A stretch of 64,000 bases of DNA, from contig OZ007570.1 of assembly GCA_963931925.1 (NCBI GenBank), positions 32,727,295-32,791,294 of the forward strand. Direction: 5' to 3'. Below the pieces are notes generated by a model. It worked only from the letters and a program-made list of their open reading frames with translations, did no database searches and had not been told where the DNA came from. Positions 22,560 to 35,502 of this stretch are shown here, one piece after another. The translations under genes were made by a program, and so were the position numbers. Position 1 is the stretch's first letter; each line of letters opens with the position of its first letter. Origin of the DNA: Onchidella celtica (taxonomy: Eukaryota; Mollusca; Gastropoda; Systellommatophora; Onchidiidae).

Positions 22560-23883
22560 AGAATGTCACCAAGATCCGATCCAATTTGCTTGCCGTGAGC
22601 AAAAGGGCTGTGGAGGATGCCATTCTATACTTACTTGACAACGTACAAACATCTTGACATTTCAAAGCTCTATGCCCGAATCCTTTTCGACGACTTTTCC
22701 AGCGCCTTCAATACCATTCAACCATATCTCCTTGTTTTGTTTCAAAATTGTTGGAAATAAATGCTAGCAAAATTATTGCATCGTGGGCACCAGATTTCCT
22801 TCCAAATCGATCCCAGTATGTAGTAAGTTTGAATGTTGGTCAGAGCATTTTTACATCATCAACTCTCTATGTTATAGAGTCTACGAACACAGGAGCGCCT
22901 TTACATTGTGTTTTATCCCTTACACTTCTTCACTATTTATACTAGACAATGCAGAAGTGAGTTTGACAATATTCATAATACATTTGCAGATGACATCAGC
23001 TTCCAAGGCCTTATCACGAACTCAGTCGGTGAAGACGCTTATATTACAGAAATGGCCAGATTTGTACAGTGGTGCCATGATCGTTTTCTTGCATTGAATG
23101 TAAAGAAAATGAAAGAGATTGTAATTGATTTTAGGACAAATACGACACCTTTAGGCTTTACCACGTTAACGAAGAGGTTGAGGGAGCTGAACATTACAAG
23201 TATCTGGGTGTATAAATTAATCATTATTATCCACCTTAATCTAGATTGGCATACACATAATTATTTCAAATGTCCATTCAAATCCAGCCAGAGAATATTT
23301 TTACTCAAATTAATTTTTTAAAAATTATTATAAACATATTTTAATGTTGATAAAACACTGCTTTTCCTGTTCTGTAAAGCTGTCATCGAAAGCATAATAA
23401 CTTATTGTATTACAGCATGGGGAACCATTTCAAGAGAAAGTGATAAGAATCAACTTAACAACCCAGTCATCAAGAAAATATGCACGGCATTTTTCAGTTT
23501 TAACCATCTAGATCTATACTCAATTGCTATTTGAAGAAATTTATGTCCATTTTAAATGACAGCCACCATGCCCTGTTTCATCAAATTTCTAGATCACCCA
23601 TGAGCAACAAAATAATACACATGAAAACAAACAGGGAAAGATGCAGAAGGTCGTTTTTGCCTTCCGCAGTTAGAATCAGCAAACCATTTTAATAAGTTGT
23701 GTGCTACATTTCATTAAGGTTCTTGACTATGTTCCTTCATGTAAGCATGTTATTGATTTATTGAGTTTATGTAACGATACGTAAGATATATGTACCACGT
23801 GTGTGCTGTTAAACGCTATGTGAAAGAGAATTTCCCTTATGGGATAATAAAGTTATCCTTATCTATCTTATCTTATCTTATCT
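22560..23883 (+). mobile_element. CR1/L2-like LINE, 5'-truncated
   Basis: Degenerate reverse transcriptase: NTFADDISFQGLI (catalytic F/Y-A-D-D) near 22980, FVQWCHDRFLALNVKKMKEIVIDF near 23060-23130, then FCKAVIESIITYCITAWGTI near 23370-23420. The 3' end has GGATAATAAAGTTATCC and a (TATCT)n tail (about 23860-23883), a common LINE tail of this type. Several frameshifts. A second copy of the same kind of tail is at 60440-60526. Confidence 0.7.
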
Positions 23884-24645
23884 AGGTTGCAGATTTTAAA
23901 GCCATAGTGATTGTGGATGTAGCGAATTAGAATGGGAAACTGGGTCGTAAATTATCATCTTTAAGAACTTCCTAGTTCTGTGATTTTGACGCAGTTGATG
24001 TGGCTGCTGAGTGCTGTAAGTATGCAAAATTGCAATGGTTTTTTTGTTGTTGTTGTTTTGTTTTTTTTGGATCTTTAATAGTTTGCTGTAGATTAAGACC
24101 GTAATTATTGTGTAGTCAAAGCTCAATATTTAAGTAAAACCTCAACCACAGTTGAATATTTCCGAGGCACACTAAATCAATATCACTTTGTTTCAGCAGT
24201 TGATCATTTTTATTTAGGGAGGATCGCTGTCCTTTTCGCTTACACCACACTCTTCTTGCTATTTTTAATTGTTAGTTCTTGTTAAATCTGATCTACTAAG
24301 AGTAAGAGGCTAAGAATCCTCGCTTTTGTGTTCATTTTATGAATTTGATATGCAAAGCTCTTTCTGCTAACAAAACTATAGTTTTTTAAGCCATTGAACT
24401 GAATAATTATCTGCATAAACCAAACGAGGTATTGTCATTCAAGGTGAACAGGTGCAATTTAGACAAAGATCATGGTAGCAGGATGCCAAATAAATTATTA
24501 TTATAACATACGTACAGACATTAAACCTATTTTTTATTATTGTCATGCTCTCTTTTCTCCAAAGCTTCGGTCATCTATTTGGACATAAATGTTTTTGGCG
24601 GCACGTCGTTTCGCGCCCCAAGACTATATGACGAAGACTTAAAAA
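23884..24645. repeat. Diverged duplicated segment, copy C
   Basis: Matches 63160-63875 of copy B end to end (AGGTTGCAGAT; TGTAAATTATCA; GGCACACTAAATCAATATCA against GGCACACTATACCAATACCA; AGCTCTTTCTGCTAACAAAA; AGCTTCGGTCATCT; TTTGGCGGCACGT). Its first 230 bp also match copy A 11738-11998, so it is not simply the right half of copy A pushed away by the LTR element. It begins exactly at the LINE tail. Confidence 0.75.
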
Positions 24646-26689
24646 TGAAATAATAATATGGCTAGCGGCTTATACTTTGCTCTTTCCATTACTTGTAACT
24701 TATAATCTCTTGTTTGAATGATAACGTTTACTTAAATTGTGCCTGCCTGGCAGCAACCATTGCCTGTATTCATACTGCAAACATTGAATGAACATTTATA
24801 CTGTTTTTTGTCATGTTACATAAAGTGAGTGGATGGAAAATGTATTTTAGTTTGAGCTTAAGTTTGAGTTTGTAGAACGCACGTCAACGCGATAACGGCC
24901 ATATTGTGTTAGAAAGAAGCAAGACAACAGACAACACACAGAAGTATGTAGGGAAGAAAGAGGCCCCACCAGATGCACTCACCAGCCAACCGCCATGAAT
25001 TTAACAAATACGCATTTAGATCTATGCAAAAAAGGCCTTTTGTTTTATTTTTCACACAATTTAACGGCCTGATGTTAAAGTAGAAAAAAAAAAAGTAAAG
25101 TAATATACATGGTGCAGATACCAAAGTGCCATCCTTCGGGTGCAGGCGACTATTGTAATTCACATCCATGAGAAAACAAAAGTTAATTTGGAGTATTAAA
25201 TTGGTTCGGTACATTCTATTCTTTTACAAATGAAAATGACGGGATAATTCATTCAATTTTTCAGGCACTGCTCGTTTAAAGACGACTAAAAAACATTTTT
25301 TTAAAAAGATGTTACCATCACTGATCAGTTTGAAATTTTTGTTCTTTTTCACTGAACACTTTTCTTCCAAGGTTAACCAGATTGTGACCGATTCCTTGTT
25401 TTGTAACGGGAACTAGGTCACACAGTGCATAGGCTATGTGTGATGGCAAGCAAAATGACAGCAAAGACCACATGTGCAGTCGTTTTCTGGGCCCCGCTTG
25501 CTAACACCGCCTGAGGGTGAAACTCTGAAAAAATTAAATAGACAATGGGTTTTTGACAAAGGATAAAATTATGGAGCAATTCTAGTCTAGTAGCAAACTG
25601 GGTCACATCTGTTTTGTCTGTGGTTTAATGTGAGATATAAATTATGTAGACAAACGGGACCTCACACACTAGTGACACTGAAATAATGTCTCATTAGGTG
25701 ACTCGAGGAAAGTTCAAATCTGAATCCAAACCGACGCCAAATAAACTTGACATTGGACCCCCAAAAGCTTTAGGGTTCACTTTCCTAATACAGTCAAACT
25801 TATACGGAAATACGTCCTTGGACAATTGTTATGTTTATTTACTCCACATCATTGTGTATGCTGTAGACTCTAACATGGCTTGGATTGGTCCAAATTTGAT
25901 AAATTTATAAAGGTTTAATGAAGAGATGTCTTCATCCATGAATATTCTACAGGCCAAAAAGTATTTCCCATAACGTCCGTGACAAAGTTCATTGACATTG
26001 AACAGGCATGGCCAGTGCAAAGTAAGACTTAAGGTCTAAAATGACAATGAAGTGTCATAGCAACTCCGCCACGAACATCAATAATATTCGTAAAGAGATA
26101 AGGCAAGATCGGATAAACCATCTCGTTCGGTTTTATCATTTCCTCTCAACCGTGTTAAGTTCTATACTTAAAAGAGAGCCTGTTGTAAAGGACAGACACA
26201 AAAGCACTCGAGATTTGATTGTATTACCTGGTTCTGTTCTTGGTTGACAAGATTTGCCTGAAAAGGTGGGAAAAAAATAGAATAATTATACTTTAAAATA
26301 TTAGCTTGACATTTGCTTGAAATTGACTTTTACGGCACATCGGCACGATAGCGACCTTTGCCCTTTTCGCGGTCTATTTGGGTAGTTTATATATGTTTGG
26401 TGTTAGGAGCTTCTAAATTTCATAAATTGAGTGAAATAGCTCCATATAGATTTTATCACATTGGTAAAATGTTCAAAAGTTATTTTGCATGGATATGAAA
26501 AATGTTTTGTAAACGAGTATAAACGTTTTTAAATCATGTTTTCTTATCCTTTCTCAGAAAGGACAGGAGGCATTCCAGGTCCATGTCACAAAATAATTTT
26601 ACATTGATCAGCAAGCATAGTACCACCTTCGGATATGCATGGAATCTGCACATTCAATAAAAAAAATTGTATTATTTGAGTTTTCATTA
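24646..26689. other. Intergenic DNA
   Basis: No gene recognised. Contains one member of a short dispersed repeat (24876-24995) and otherwise unique-looking AT-rich DNA. Short open frames here show no domain. Confidence 0.5.
24876..24995 (+). repeat. Short dispersed repeat, member 1
   Basis: Shares CACGTCAACGCGATAACGGC, CATATTGTGTTAGAAAGAAG, and CTCACCAGCCAAC with members at 29225-29350, 30949-31030 and 45127-45255. Family unknown. Confidence 0.6.
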
Positions 26690-26835
26690 GGACAGCCAAT
26701 CAGAGAATGTCCTGGTTGGGCATTTGATATCAGATTTAGGGTCAAATTAATTACATGAATTTTGAGCGTTAAAGACAGAGGCTTTGGGGTTGAGGCTGAG
26801 GCATTCTGTCTCTACTTTCAGTGGTTCTCCATGCC
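26690..26835 (-). pseudogene. LINE RNase H fragment
   Basis: On the minus strand reads RMPQPQPQSL... and, through indels, the helix text of the same RNase H found at 46520-46890 (RMPQP...TTEVHAINLALNLIS). Too short and broken to be more than a relic. Confidence 0.5.
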
Positions 26836-27133
26836 CCGATAGGCGATTCCGCTTTTATTGCGCGCGTGTGTGTAAGATCTGACGGATACTTTACTACCCC
26901 CTGCCCCCCCCCCCCCTCAACCCTCCCTGCTCTTTGGAAACTGATTCCACTTATATCTTAATAAACATACACGTACAAATGATCAACCGCTCTTTTTTTC
27001 CTCGAAAACATACAGTTGGGAGAAAAGGAGGTGGTGACAAAGCAAATAATTCAAGGCCTTAAAATTATAAATGGCCGGTTTTTTGGGGTTTTTTTGTTTT
27101 TTTTTTGAGGGAGCTGGTCTGTTTTCTCATTTG

Positions 27134-27134
<1 letters not shown>

Positions 27135-27166
<32 letters not shown>
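27135..27166. repeat. (TG)n microsatellite
   Basis: Uninterrupted run of about 16 TG, with T-rich sequence on both sides. Confidence 0.9.
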
Positions 27167-27169
<3 letters not shown>

Positions 27170-27416
27170 TTGTTTTTTTTTCCTTGGCACGTCTGGTACG
27201 TATTTCTGGCCCAATACATACATTTTTTGTTTCGTTGTTTCCGCAGGAATTTGGGTGACTTTACGAAGTAGTGTCTTGACAAAATACATGTACTGTAAAT
27301 TTCTGAAGGGAGCCGAAAGTCATATTTTGTACTATCTGTCTTCCCACGTTACATAACCCTAATAATTATTCTCTGTTACATTTCCTTTGGCCACCAAGAG
27401 CGTAGAGCTTTCCGAT

Positions 27417-27885
27417 CATTTGTATTTGTATTTGTATTTGTATAACTCTTTAATCCCATTTGGGAAATTTGCCTTTGTGCCATTGCAGCCCAGTTATAAC
27501 CGGAGCAGGCACGTCGTCGCCACAGTGCAGCGCCGGTCGGCGTTTTTTTTTTCTTTTAGATGGGGGGTGAGGGAGGAGGGGAGGGAATGGTAGGGATGAA
27601 TTTGATTTATTTTTGCCCGGGCAGCGGCCTGTTCGGCCTGCTCTTTTCGATTTCCAACTGCCAAGGTATCTTTAACGTGCGCAACGTGCACACGGGCCCT
27701 CCGAATTTTTCGTCCTTACCCGAGAAGACTAAGTACTCGATCCTACCCCCCAATAGGATCAGGGACACGAAAATATGAGAAAAATCCCAAACTTCCAACA
27801 TGCCTGCACCGGCCGGGTTTTGAACCCTGGACCCTTGGCATGAGAGGCGAGCACCTGGCCCCTAGACCACTTTGTCCCCAAGGTG
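27417..27885 (-). mobile_element. tRNA-derived SINE, full-length member
   Basis: On the minus strand the head (27885-27795) has a tRNA-like promoter: A-box-like TGGTCTAGGGGC (27869-27858) and B-box-like GGTTCAAAACC (about 27825-27815). A conserved body follows (ATGTTGGAAGTTTGGGATTT; TTAAAGATACCTTGGCAGTT) and a 3' module (GGCTGCAATGGCACAAAGGC, AAATTTCCCAAATGGGATTA) ends in a (TACAAA)n tail (27442-27417). RNA polymerase III would transcribe it; mobility depends on a LINE. Other members: 46915-48505 (interrupted) and 53525-53770. Confidence 0.85.
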
Positions 27886-28036
27886 TCCCCATATTTTTGT
27901 GGGCAACAAATCGCTTATCAGGTACTTAGGTACTATTTAGTACTTTTTGATGTTAAATTCCTCATGTTCAGTCCCTAAGCATAGGTACACTCTTACTTAT
28001 TTACTACCAATGCATGTTACTTACTACACCACAAGC
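27886..28036. other. Short non-coding spacer
   Basis: Between SINE and solo LTR; nothing recognised. Confidence 0.4.
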
Positions 28037-28041
28037 ACAGT

Positions 28042-29091
28042 TGTCAGGACTGGGTTTGTTTAGAATTTGGATGGCTTATTTATTCGACTGCATTTTAGGT
28101 TCTAAGAAATAACTAAACCTCACTTCCCGATCATACTAATCACTAAATAACAAGATGTGTAACTTTTAGGTCAGGCCTGCACGTCCAGAACCACGATATA
28201 TTGATGGAACAGTTAGTGATATATAACTGTAAAACAATATCATGAACAACAGTAATAATAATAATTCCTAATAAGTCGAACTATGCTAACTAACTAATTG
28301 ATCCCTCTTGCCAAGGGCTGAGCTGTATATTGGATCATGGATTACACAAGCAATTCTATATTCCACAGTCTCTGGAGGCATCAGAAAATTTCAGATACTT
28401 TAAGTCATAAACAATTCGCAGTTTACAGCTGACCTAGCTCGCTAAGGAGACGTCGGCACAGTTAAATCTATACTTTCAAACCACTCGTACTATTAAGGAG
28501 TCACCCTCACATGGGATTGAATTTAAACATAATCCTGGGATAAGCTGGTGACTCCCAGACTCACCCAGACAATTCAAGTTACATTATATTTTATAGCATT
28601 AGATTGTAACACTAGATCCCACGTAGAACTTCTCCCAAAAGACGATGTTCTCTCCCTTCGTTAGATGGACCCTGCGTCTCATAGTTGTCGTGCAGCAGAT
28701 ACGTCTCCCCACGAGACCTCTCTGGCTTACATTTCTGCCCCGATAATAGCTTTGGATTTTTAGTGCCATGGTCTAGCTGGTCATCAATGTCAATGCCAGC
28801 TGTATTGCAAGTCGCCACACGTCCGTTTTCCGTCTAGGCGAAAACTTCTCCCAAGGCCTGAATGCTTTCACGAGCAAGGCGAGCTCGTCTAACATTAGTG
28901 AGAACCCGTGCTGCGGTGGAGAATATTATACTCTAGCCCCCGAGGTTCACTTGACCACTGGTGGGCTCCTGATTAGTCGCCTCTTTCTAAATAAAGCATA
29001 TCCATATAATTATGGACATGATTTCAACTCTCTAGGTGCAATTCTATTAATTGGATTATTTCCCCTAGACCACAATTAGCTGCTCGTCACA
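28042..29091. mobile_element. Solo LTR, TSD ACAGT
   Basis: 1050 bp from TGTCAGGACTGGG to GCTGCTCGTCACA, bounded by perfect ACAGT direct repeats (28037-28041, 29092-29096). Its first 150 bases align with the start of the split LTR at 31449 (TTATTTATTCGACTGCATTT against TTATTTGTTCGACGGCATTT), so both are one family. No internal coding part remains. Confidence 0.85.
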
Positions 29092-29224
29092 ACAGTGTTA
29101 CTTACTACACAAACCATCAATACAGAAATTTTTCCACTCTCCTTCACAACCAGAACAAGGTACTCCATCTTTCCACACCGAATATAACTGAAAACTGCGG
29201 TTTTTGCTGAAATGTACAAATAAA

Positions 29225-29350
29225 GTATGAACTTAAGTTTGGAGAAAGCATGCTGAGACGATAACAGCCAGGAAGAATGAAGACGTGGACAAAATAATAT
29301 AGCAAGACGATAGGACAGAAGGACACCCTGCCAGAATAGTCCCTCAGCCA
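29225..29350 (+). repeat. Short dispersed repeat, member 2
   Basis: GAACTTAAGTTTGGAGAAAG, GACGATAACAGCCAGGAAGA, GGACAGAAGGACACCCTGCC align with the family seen at 24876, 30949 and 45127. Confidence 0.5.
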
Positions 29351-30948
29351 CAGCGTTGAAATGGAAGGGTCAATCTCAGACAGGGGTACGGGCAAACAGA
29401 GACACTGGCAAATAGCTTGATATTCACCAGTTAAACAGTCCTGCATATCAACCTGAGATCTGTTTTCATCTATTATATAAAATTACTAGGCAACCAAGCG
29501 ATTTTTAATGGGTTTCATACCAGCATGCCCCTAATCTTCTACTGTAATGAATTTGTTATCAGTCTGACAAACATTTCTCTTCCCACGCCTCCAAGACTGT
29601 AAGCCTAAAGCCAAAGATTTGATAAAACATTATTAAGAAAACCGGCAAGCACAAAGTGTTTTCCACACCTAAGCTCTATCCTCTATCATTCTCCACTATG
29701 ATGGTGGTTGGCGGGGGCTACGGGAACGTTGTCCTTTTCTCCTATCATTCTGTTACATTCAGTCTGTCGTCTTCCTTTCTCCTTGCACAATATGATCGTC
29801 ACCGTGTCGACCTGCTATCTCCCAATTGAAAGTCAAAACTCCAAACTCCAGTTTTTAAGATAAACAATTCTTGTCGTGACACCCCCCCCCCTCCACACCA
29901 ATCTCCCAAAGTAGGGACGTCTGTCTCTCACGTTCTCTCTATCTATATCTTGGCGTCAACCTAATAGAAAACAAAAGAAGGAAAAGGAAAAAGCATTGCC
30001 ATGGGGAGCCCTTTTGTGGGCTAAGAGAGAAAGAAAGAAAGAAAGACGGAAGGAACAAAGGTCAGATCAAGGACGACGACAAAGACAACAGTGTGGGGGG
30101 AGCCCTTTTGTGGGCAAAGAAAGCCTAGAAGACCACAGAAACAACAACACCTAAACACGTGCAAGCTGAACAGAAACAGGAAAAAGAGATGTGCATATTT
30201 TATGTCAAGGTCAGTGATCCTCCATAAACACAGACTTGAACAGAGGCTGTCAATCTGAGCATTTACAGCAATAAAACGTTTGGATACATTTTTGCTTATG
30301 GATACAAGCTTTACGAACACCCAGTAAAATAAAATACAATACCCATGACATCAACAGCCATGACTTCAACATAATTATTATCACCATCTCTGATGCTATT
30401 ACCATCACAGATTTCAAAATAATTTAAGTCTACTTACCTTGGGTAATAGATACAGAAGTAGAGTGTCTGAATAGTACAGTTACCTATTTCTGAGATAGCG
30501 CAGCCTATCTTGTAGTGCTGAGAATTGGCAAGCTGTGGCGGGGACAGGGGAAAATGAGGTACATAATAATGAAAAACTTGTTTTATTACAATGTCCATTT
30601 TCATTGGGAAACCAAACTTGAGCGATAAATCAAAATTATCTAAGACACTTCGTTAAGTAGAACATGCGAGCAATAGGTGAATGTTGGTGTGCTGGCAAGT
30701 ATTTCTGGCCACTGTGCAGATTATAATTAACTCACATCTTGATAGGGTGATGTAAAACGAGACATGACCGTGTTAATGATGACACATTTAAAAGTATCTT
30801 AGCTTTCCATTTTCATCCAGTTTCTCCTAGCCTGATGAAGGTTCTGAATGACCAAAAGCCGGAGCAGCTTATTTTAGTTTGGTAATTTTATGATTTATTG
30901 CGTAGGTTGTTTTGATTTGTTCGTTTCTAACTTGGGTCTATGGGTTTT
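29351..30948. other. Intergenic DNA with a small local duplication
   Basis: No gene. GGGAGCCCTTTTGTGGGC occurs twice (30005-30022 and 30098-30115) around an (AAAG)n-like tract. Near 30830-30890, CCTGATGAAGGTTCTGAATG...CCAAAAGCCGGAG resembles the 3' end of a Penelope-like or similar retroelement, but weakly. Confidence 0.4.
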
Positions 30949-31030
30949 AGAAAGCACGTCCACACGATAACGATCATATTGTGCTAGGAAGAGACAAGAC
31001 AATAGACTGAGCATAGCAGAATGATAGAGT
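30949..31030 (+). repeat. Short dispersed repeat, member 3
   Basis: AGAAAGCACGTCCACACGAT, CATATTGTGCTAGGAAGAGA, CAAGACAATAGACTGAGCAT align with members at 24876 and 45127. Confidence 0.6.
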
Positions 31031-31448
31031 AGAAATATGCAAAGATTTTCTTCCAATGACTTTTTGCGAGCTTTCCTACCAGTGTATAAGTTTCACAGGA
31101 AAATTTGCACTAGACGGTATCGCAGACAAAATACTTTTTTTTTCCCAAAGAATTTTTATGAACTTTCCTACCACTTTAAAGTGCCTACAGAATCCAATGC
31201 AAACAATCCTGGTAATGTTGTCCACCTTTTTGCCTTCATCATACCAGGTATGCACTGCATGTGTTATGTTAAAGGGAGAACCTGAAATGGCAAAAATACT
31301 GAAAACATATCGATTTTTTTTCGCAATTTTCGACACCTTAATATGTCTAGAATGCTGTGCCGGACACTGGTTACTAATAAACAAGTGTTTTTGACAGGGG
31401 CTGCCAATTAAGTTTTCCCTCCAGATGTAAATAAAACCCACTTTAAGA
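31031..31448. other. Non-coding stretch
   Basis: Overlapping short open frames on both strands but no domain; nothing supported. Confidence 0.4.
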
Positions 31449-31929
31449 TGTTAAGAATGGTGTGTTATATTTGTTAATTTAGATGCATGGGTTTATTTGT
31501 TCGACGGCATTTTTATATTTTGAGAGGTATTAAATCTAAATCTAACTTCCACTCACACACCAGATACTAAATAACAAATAGATTAACTGGCAGACCTGCA
31601 GGGTTTAATTACTACTCTAACTACAATAACAAAGATGAGTCAGAAACAATATCACAATAATTCATATTAAATTCATAACACGTTCAGATTCAAAGCTATT
31701 ATGTTCTAAACGTTGATTTACTTCTAATATAATTATTATAATTATAAATCCTTGTAAATCCTCCACTGAAACACTAAACTGTGGTGCGCAGAGGTGCGCA
31801 GAGGTGTTGAACGGAGTCAACCCAAGAAGGACTTCGGGTAATAAACAGAAAAAAACGACTCTCGAGATTTACACTGAGCTGGACGGTTTTGAGTTGGTTG
31901 TGTATCTGCCTGTTGTGTCTGTCAAGTGC

Positions 31930-34726
31930 TAGACTTTTCACTGTATCTGTGCGTATGTAGACATATTTGGATGATAACAAGAGCGGTGGTAAGTGCGTAG
32001 ATGGGTTACTATGGTGGATGGCTGGCCTAGGTACACGTAGACCGTTTTTGTCTCGGAGAGCTGTTAAAAAATCTGATGCAGACCAAGACTGAGTCTGCGA
32101 CGGAATTAACTCACCGGGGATAGTCAACGGTTCCCCATAGACAAGTTCTGCCGAAGAATTTCCCAGGTCCTCCTTTGGAGTTGTTCTGAGTCCGAGGAGT
32201 ACCCAAGGTATCTCTTCTGTCCAATTGTTCCCTGTTAGTCGTGCCTTCAAAGCTGATTTGAGTGTGCGATGAAACCTTTCCACCATCCCATTGGCTTGGG
32301 GGTTAAATGATGTTGTCCGATGGAGTCTGACTCCTAGGCGTCTCGCAATTTCAGCCCACAAGGAAGATGTGAATTGTGAACCACGATCCGACGATTATGT
32401 CCGCGGGAACCCCGAAGCGAGAGATCCAGCCTCCAAGGAGAGCCCGAACACATTCTGGTGCTGTAATGTTTGTCATAGGAATTGCCTCTGGCCATCGTGT
32501 ATTACGGTCAATGATGGTTAGGAGGTAACGGTAACCACATGACTGGGGTAATGGACCAACAATATCGATGTTGATATGGGAAAATCTTTTGTCAGGTACA
32601 GTATATGTCTGAAGGGGCGCCTTGGTATGTTTCTGAATTTTTGATGCCTGGCAATTGTGACACTCCTTTACCCAATCGCTAATTTGGCGGCTGAGGCCAT
32701 GCCACACGTATTTCTCTGCAGTGAGTTTAACAGTAGCCTTAACTCCTGGGTGAGCAAGGTTATGGACAGCCTCGAACACCGGGCGTCGATAATCTGGAGG
32801 AACGATAGGGCGGGCTCTACCAGTTGAAATGTCGCAGAGAAGCTCTGGTCCTTCATCAGTCAGCTTTGTCGTAGCAATTTTCATGTTTGTGATGGCAGTT
32901 TTGTACGCTTGTATGTCTGGACTCAAAATTTGCGCCTTGGCCATAGCTGTAAAGTCAATGCCTAACGAGACCGCGTTTGTGGAAGTGGAAGCGCGAGAAA
33001 GGCCATCGGCAACCACATTCTTCTTTCCCGAGATGTGCTTAATATCGGTGGTAAATTCTGAGATAGCAGTCAGTTGCCTTTGCTGACGGGCTGACCATAG
33101 TTCAGATGTTTTCGACATTGCGTGGACTAGAGGTTTGTGGTCTGTGTAGATGGTAAACTGCCTCCCTTCAAGCATATAACGAAAATGGGGTATTGCCAAA
33201 TGGGCGCCCAGAAGCTCTCTGTCAAAAGTACTGTACTTGATCTCCGGACTACGTAGCTGGCGACTAAAAAAGGCAAGTGGCTCCCAGCGACCATGGTTGT
33301 ATTGCTCAAGGACTGCGCCGACGGCCACATCAGATGCGTCACATGTCAAAGCTAATGGACAATCTGTACATGGATGTACCAGCATGGTTGTATCTGCCAA
33401 TGCTTGTTTACCGGCAAGGAAGGATTGTTTCATTTCCTGGGACCAAATGAGATCTTGGCGTGGTTTGGATATTTTCAGAACTTGATAAAGGGGACGCAAC
33501 ATCAAAGCTATGTTTGGAATGAAACGGTGATAAAAGTTTATTATCCCAAGGTACTCTTGGAGTGCCTTTACAGTTCTTGGTTGTGGTAACTTCTTTACTG
33601 CCTCAATACGAGACGACATTGGTGCTGAGCCTGACGCAGACACTCGATGTCCCAAAAAATCAAGCGATGCCACTCCAAAGAGACATTTTTCAAGCTTGAT
33701 TACCAGTCCGTGGTGTTTTAGTCGCCGGAAAACTGCATTGAGGTCCTCTACGTGAGACTTGGCTGAGGAGCTAGCCACTAAAATATCATCAAGGTAGACA
33801 AATGCGCTGTCTAAATCTTGGAGCACAGAGTCCATGAGCCGTTGAAACGTCTGCACTGCATTTTTAAGGCCAAATGGCATACGTAAAAATTCCCATAAAC
33901 CAAAAGGCGTGATAACAGCTGTTTTAGGTATATCTTCGGGAGTTACAGGAATCTGATGATATCCCCTCACAAGGTCAATCTTGGAGAAATATTTTTTTCC
34001 AGCCAGGCGAGCCGAAAAGTCTTGAATATGGGGTATCGGATAGCGATCAGGAACTGTGGCATCATTCAGTCTGCGGTAGTCGCCGCAAGGACGTGAGTCT
34101 CCGTTACTTTTAGGTACCATGTGTAGTGGGGATGCCCAGGGGCTGTTGGATTTCTGTACAATACCCATCTTTTCCATTTCCAAAAATTCCTTCTTTGCAG
34201 AGGCCAGCTTGTCTGGTGCTAGACGAAGTGCACGAGCGAAGACTGGCCTGTCTTTAGTTGGGATAAAATGTTTCACCCCGTGCTTGACTTCAGCAGTGGA
34301 GAAGGTTGGCTGTAACAGTTCCGGATAGTCACTGAGAATTTTACGGAACTTATTGCTCGTGGGTTCTATGAGAGCAAGATCCGAGTTATCTAAAACTGAA
34401 CTGACAGTGCAGTGAATGTGAGCAAAAGATTCTGCTTCTATCAAGCGACGTCCTCGAATGTCGACCAACAGGTTGTGCTGACGGAGAAAATCAGCCCCTA
34501 AGAGAGGTCGTTTGACATTAGCTGATATAAGACGTGCTTTGAAAATCCGGTTGCCAAAATGCAAAGGTAAGATTCGTGAACCATAGGTGGCTATGGAGGT
34601 TCCGTTGGCGGCTTGCAAAGGTGTTCTTGTAGCACCTGACGCTCTTTCTGCCCATGTTGCTGGTATTACAGAGACTTGTGCGCCTGTATCCACCAAGAAG
34701 CGTCTTTTAGACTGTGCGTCGGTCAC
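31930..34726 (-). other. Pol region (PR-RT-RH-IN) of the CsRn1-like element
   Basis: Protease has [16 protein letters not shown] and [20 protein letters not shown] has [48 protein letters not shown] (YLDD catalytic box). RNase H has [16 protein letters not shown] and [14 protein letters not shown]. Integrase has the zinc-binding region ([14 protein letters not shown]...CHNCQASK), a core with [10 protein letters not shown], and RTTPKEDLGNSSAELVYGEP. The order is the usual Ty3 one, unlike the Gmr1-like elements nearby. The protease and RT style is that of the CsRn1 clade of flatworms, molluscs and insects. Confidence 0.85.
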
Positions 34727-34769
34727 AAATAGTTGAGTTACCTTTGTCTCTAGGTTTTGTTTAGTACAT

Positions 34770-35502
34770 GGTGTAGTGGGCGAACATGGCGGACCAGCAA
34801 GTAAAGTTTCTACCGCTGGCCCGCTCTCCCGTTTCCCTGGTTCTTTTTAGTCTTGAGGTTGCTGAAATATTTACATGGGCTGGAACATCGCCTGGCATTT
34901 GAACCAAACTTTCGATGAAACCAACAAATCGTGTCAATCTCAGACAAACCTGCATCATGTGCTACGGTTGGTGTTGGTTTAGGTGGTTGAACCGCAGTGC
35001 AGATTGTCGAGTTTGTTGTCAGAGAGTTAAATAGGTTATCAGCCTCTTTCGCCAGTGCTCGGTAGTCAGTGATATTGGGGGAATTAGCAAGTGGAGCACG
35101 AATAGATTCAGGTAACAGTCTGAGAAACAGGTGGCGGAAAAGGAATCATGGCTTGTGGTCTCCCAAAAGAGCTAGCATTCTGTCCATTATTTCTGACGGT
35201 TTGCTGTCACCTAGTACTTTAATGTTTAGCAAAGTGTCTGCTTTCTCTGCTTCTGATAACCCGTAAGCATCCGTAAGGAACGATTTAAGTGTGTCGTACT
35301 TACAGGTTGGAGGAGGTGAGGATATGATTGATAAAGATCTTGAAGCTGTGTTAGCGTCGAGTGCTGCTACTACATAGTAGTACTTCGTTTCGTCTGTTGT
35401 GATTCCACGCAGCACGAACTGAGCCTCAGTTTGAGCGAACCACGCTGAAGGACAAGTGGTCCAAAACGTTGGTAATTTAAGTACTACTGTTTCTATTGAC
35501 AT
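34770..35502 (-). other. Gag region of the CsRn1-like element
   Basis: Starts MSIETVVLKLPTFWTTCPSA WFAQTEAQF at 35502, then YYYVVAALD and YDTLKSFLTDAYGLSEAEKA, the typical CsRn1-clade capsid start; later parts are less clear. About 80 bp downstream of the primer-binding site. Confidence 0.7.

Noticed and set aside
27071-27356. Open frames over the TG repeat
   Set aside because: Made of Phe/Val/Cys repeats from T-rich and TG simple sequence.
27795-27885. Possible functional tRNA gene
   Set aside because: The A/B boxes belong to a SINE head; the same head recurs at 48400-48505 and 53525-53600 with a shared SINE body, and no cloverleaf with a matched acceptor stem is evident.
28612-28818. Minus-strand frame in the solo LTR
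   Set aside because: Short, no domain, inside LTR non-coding DNA.
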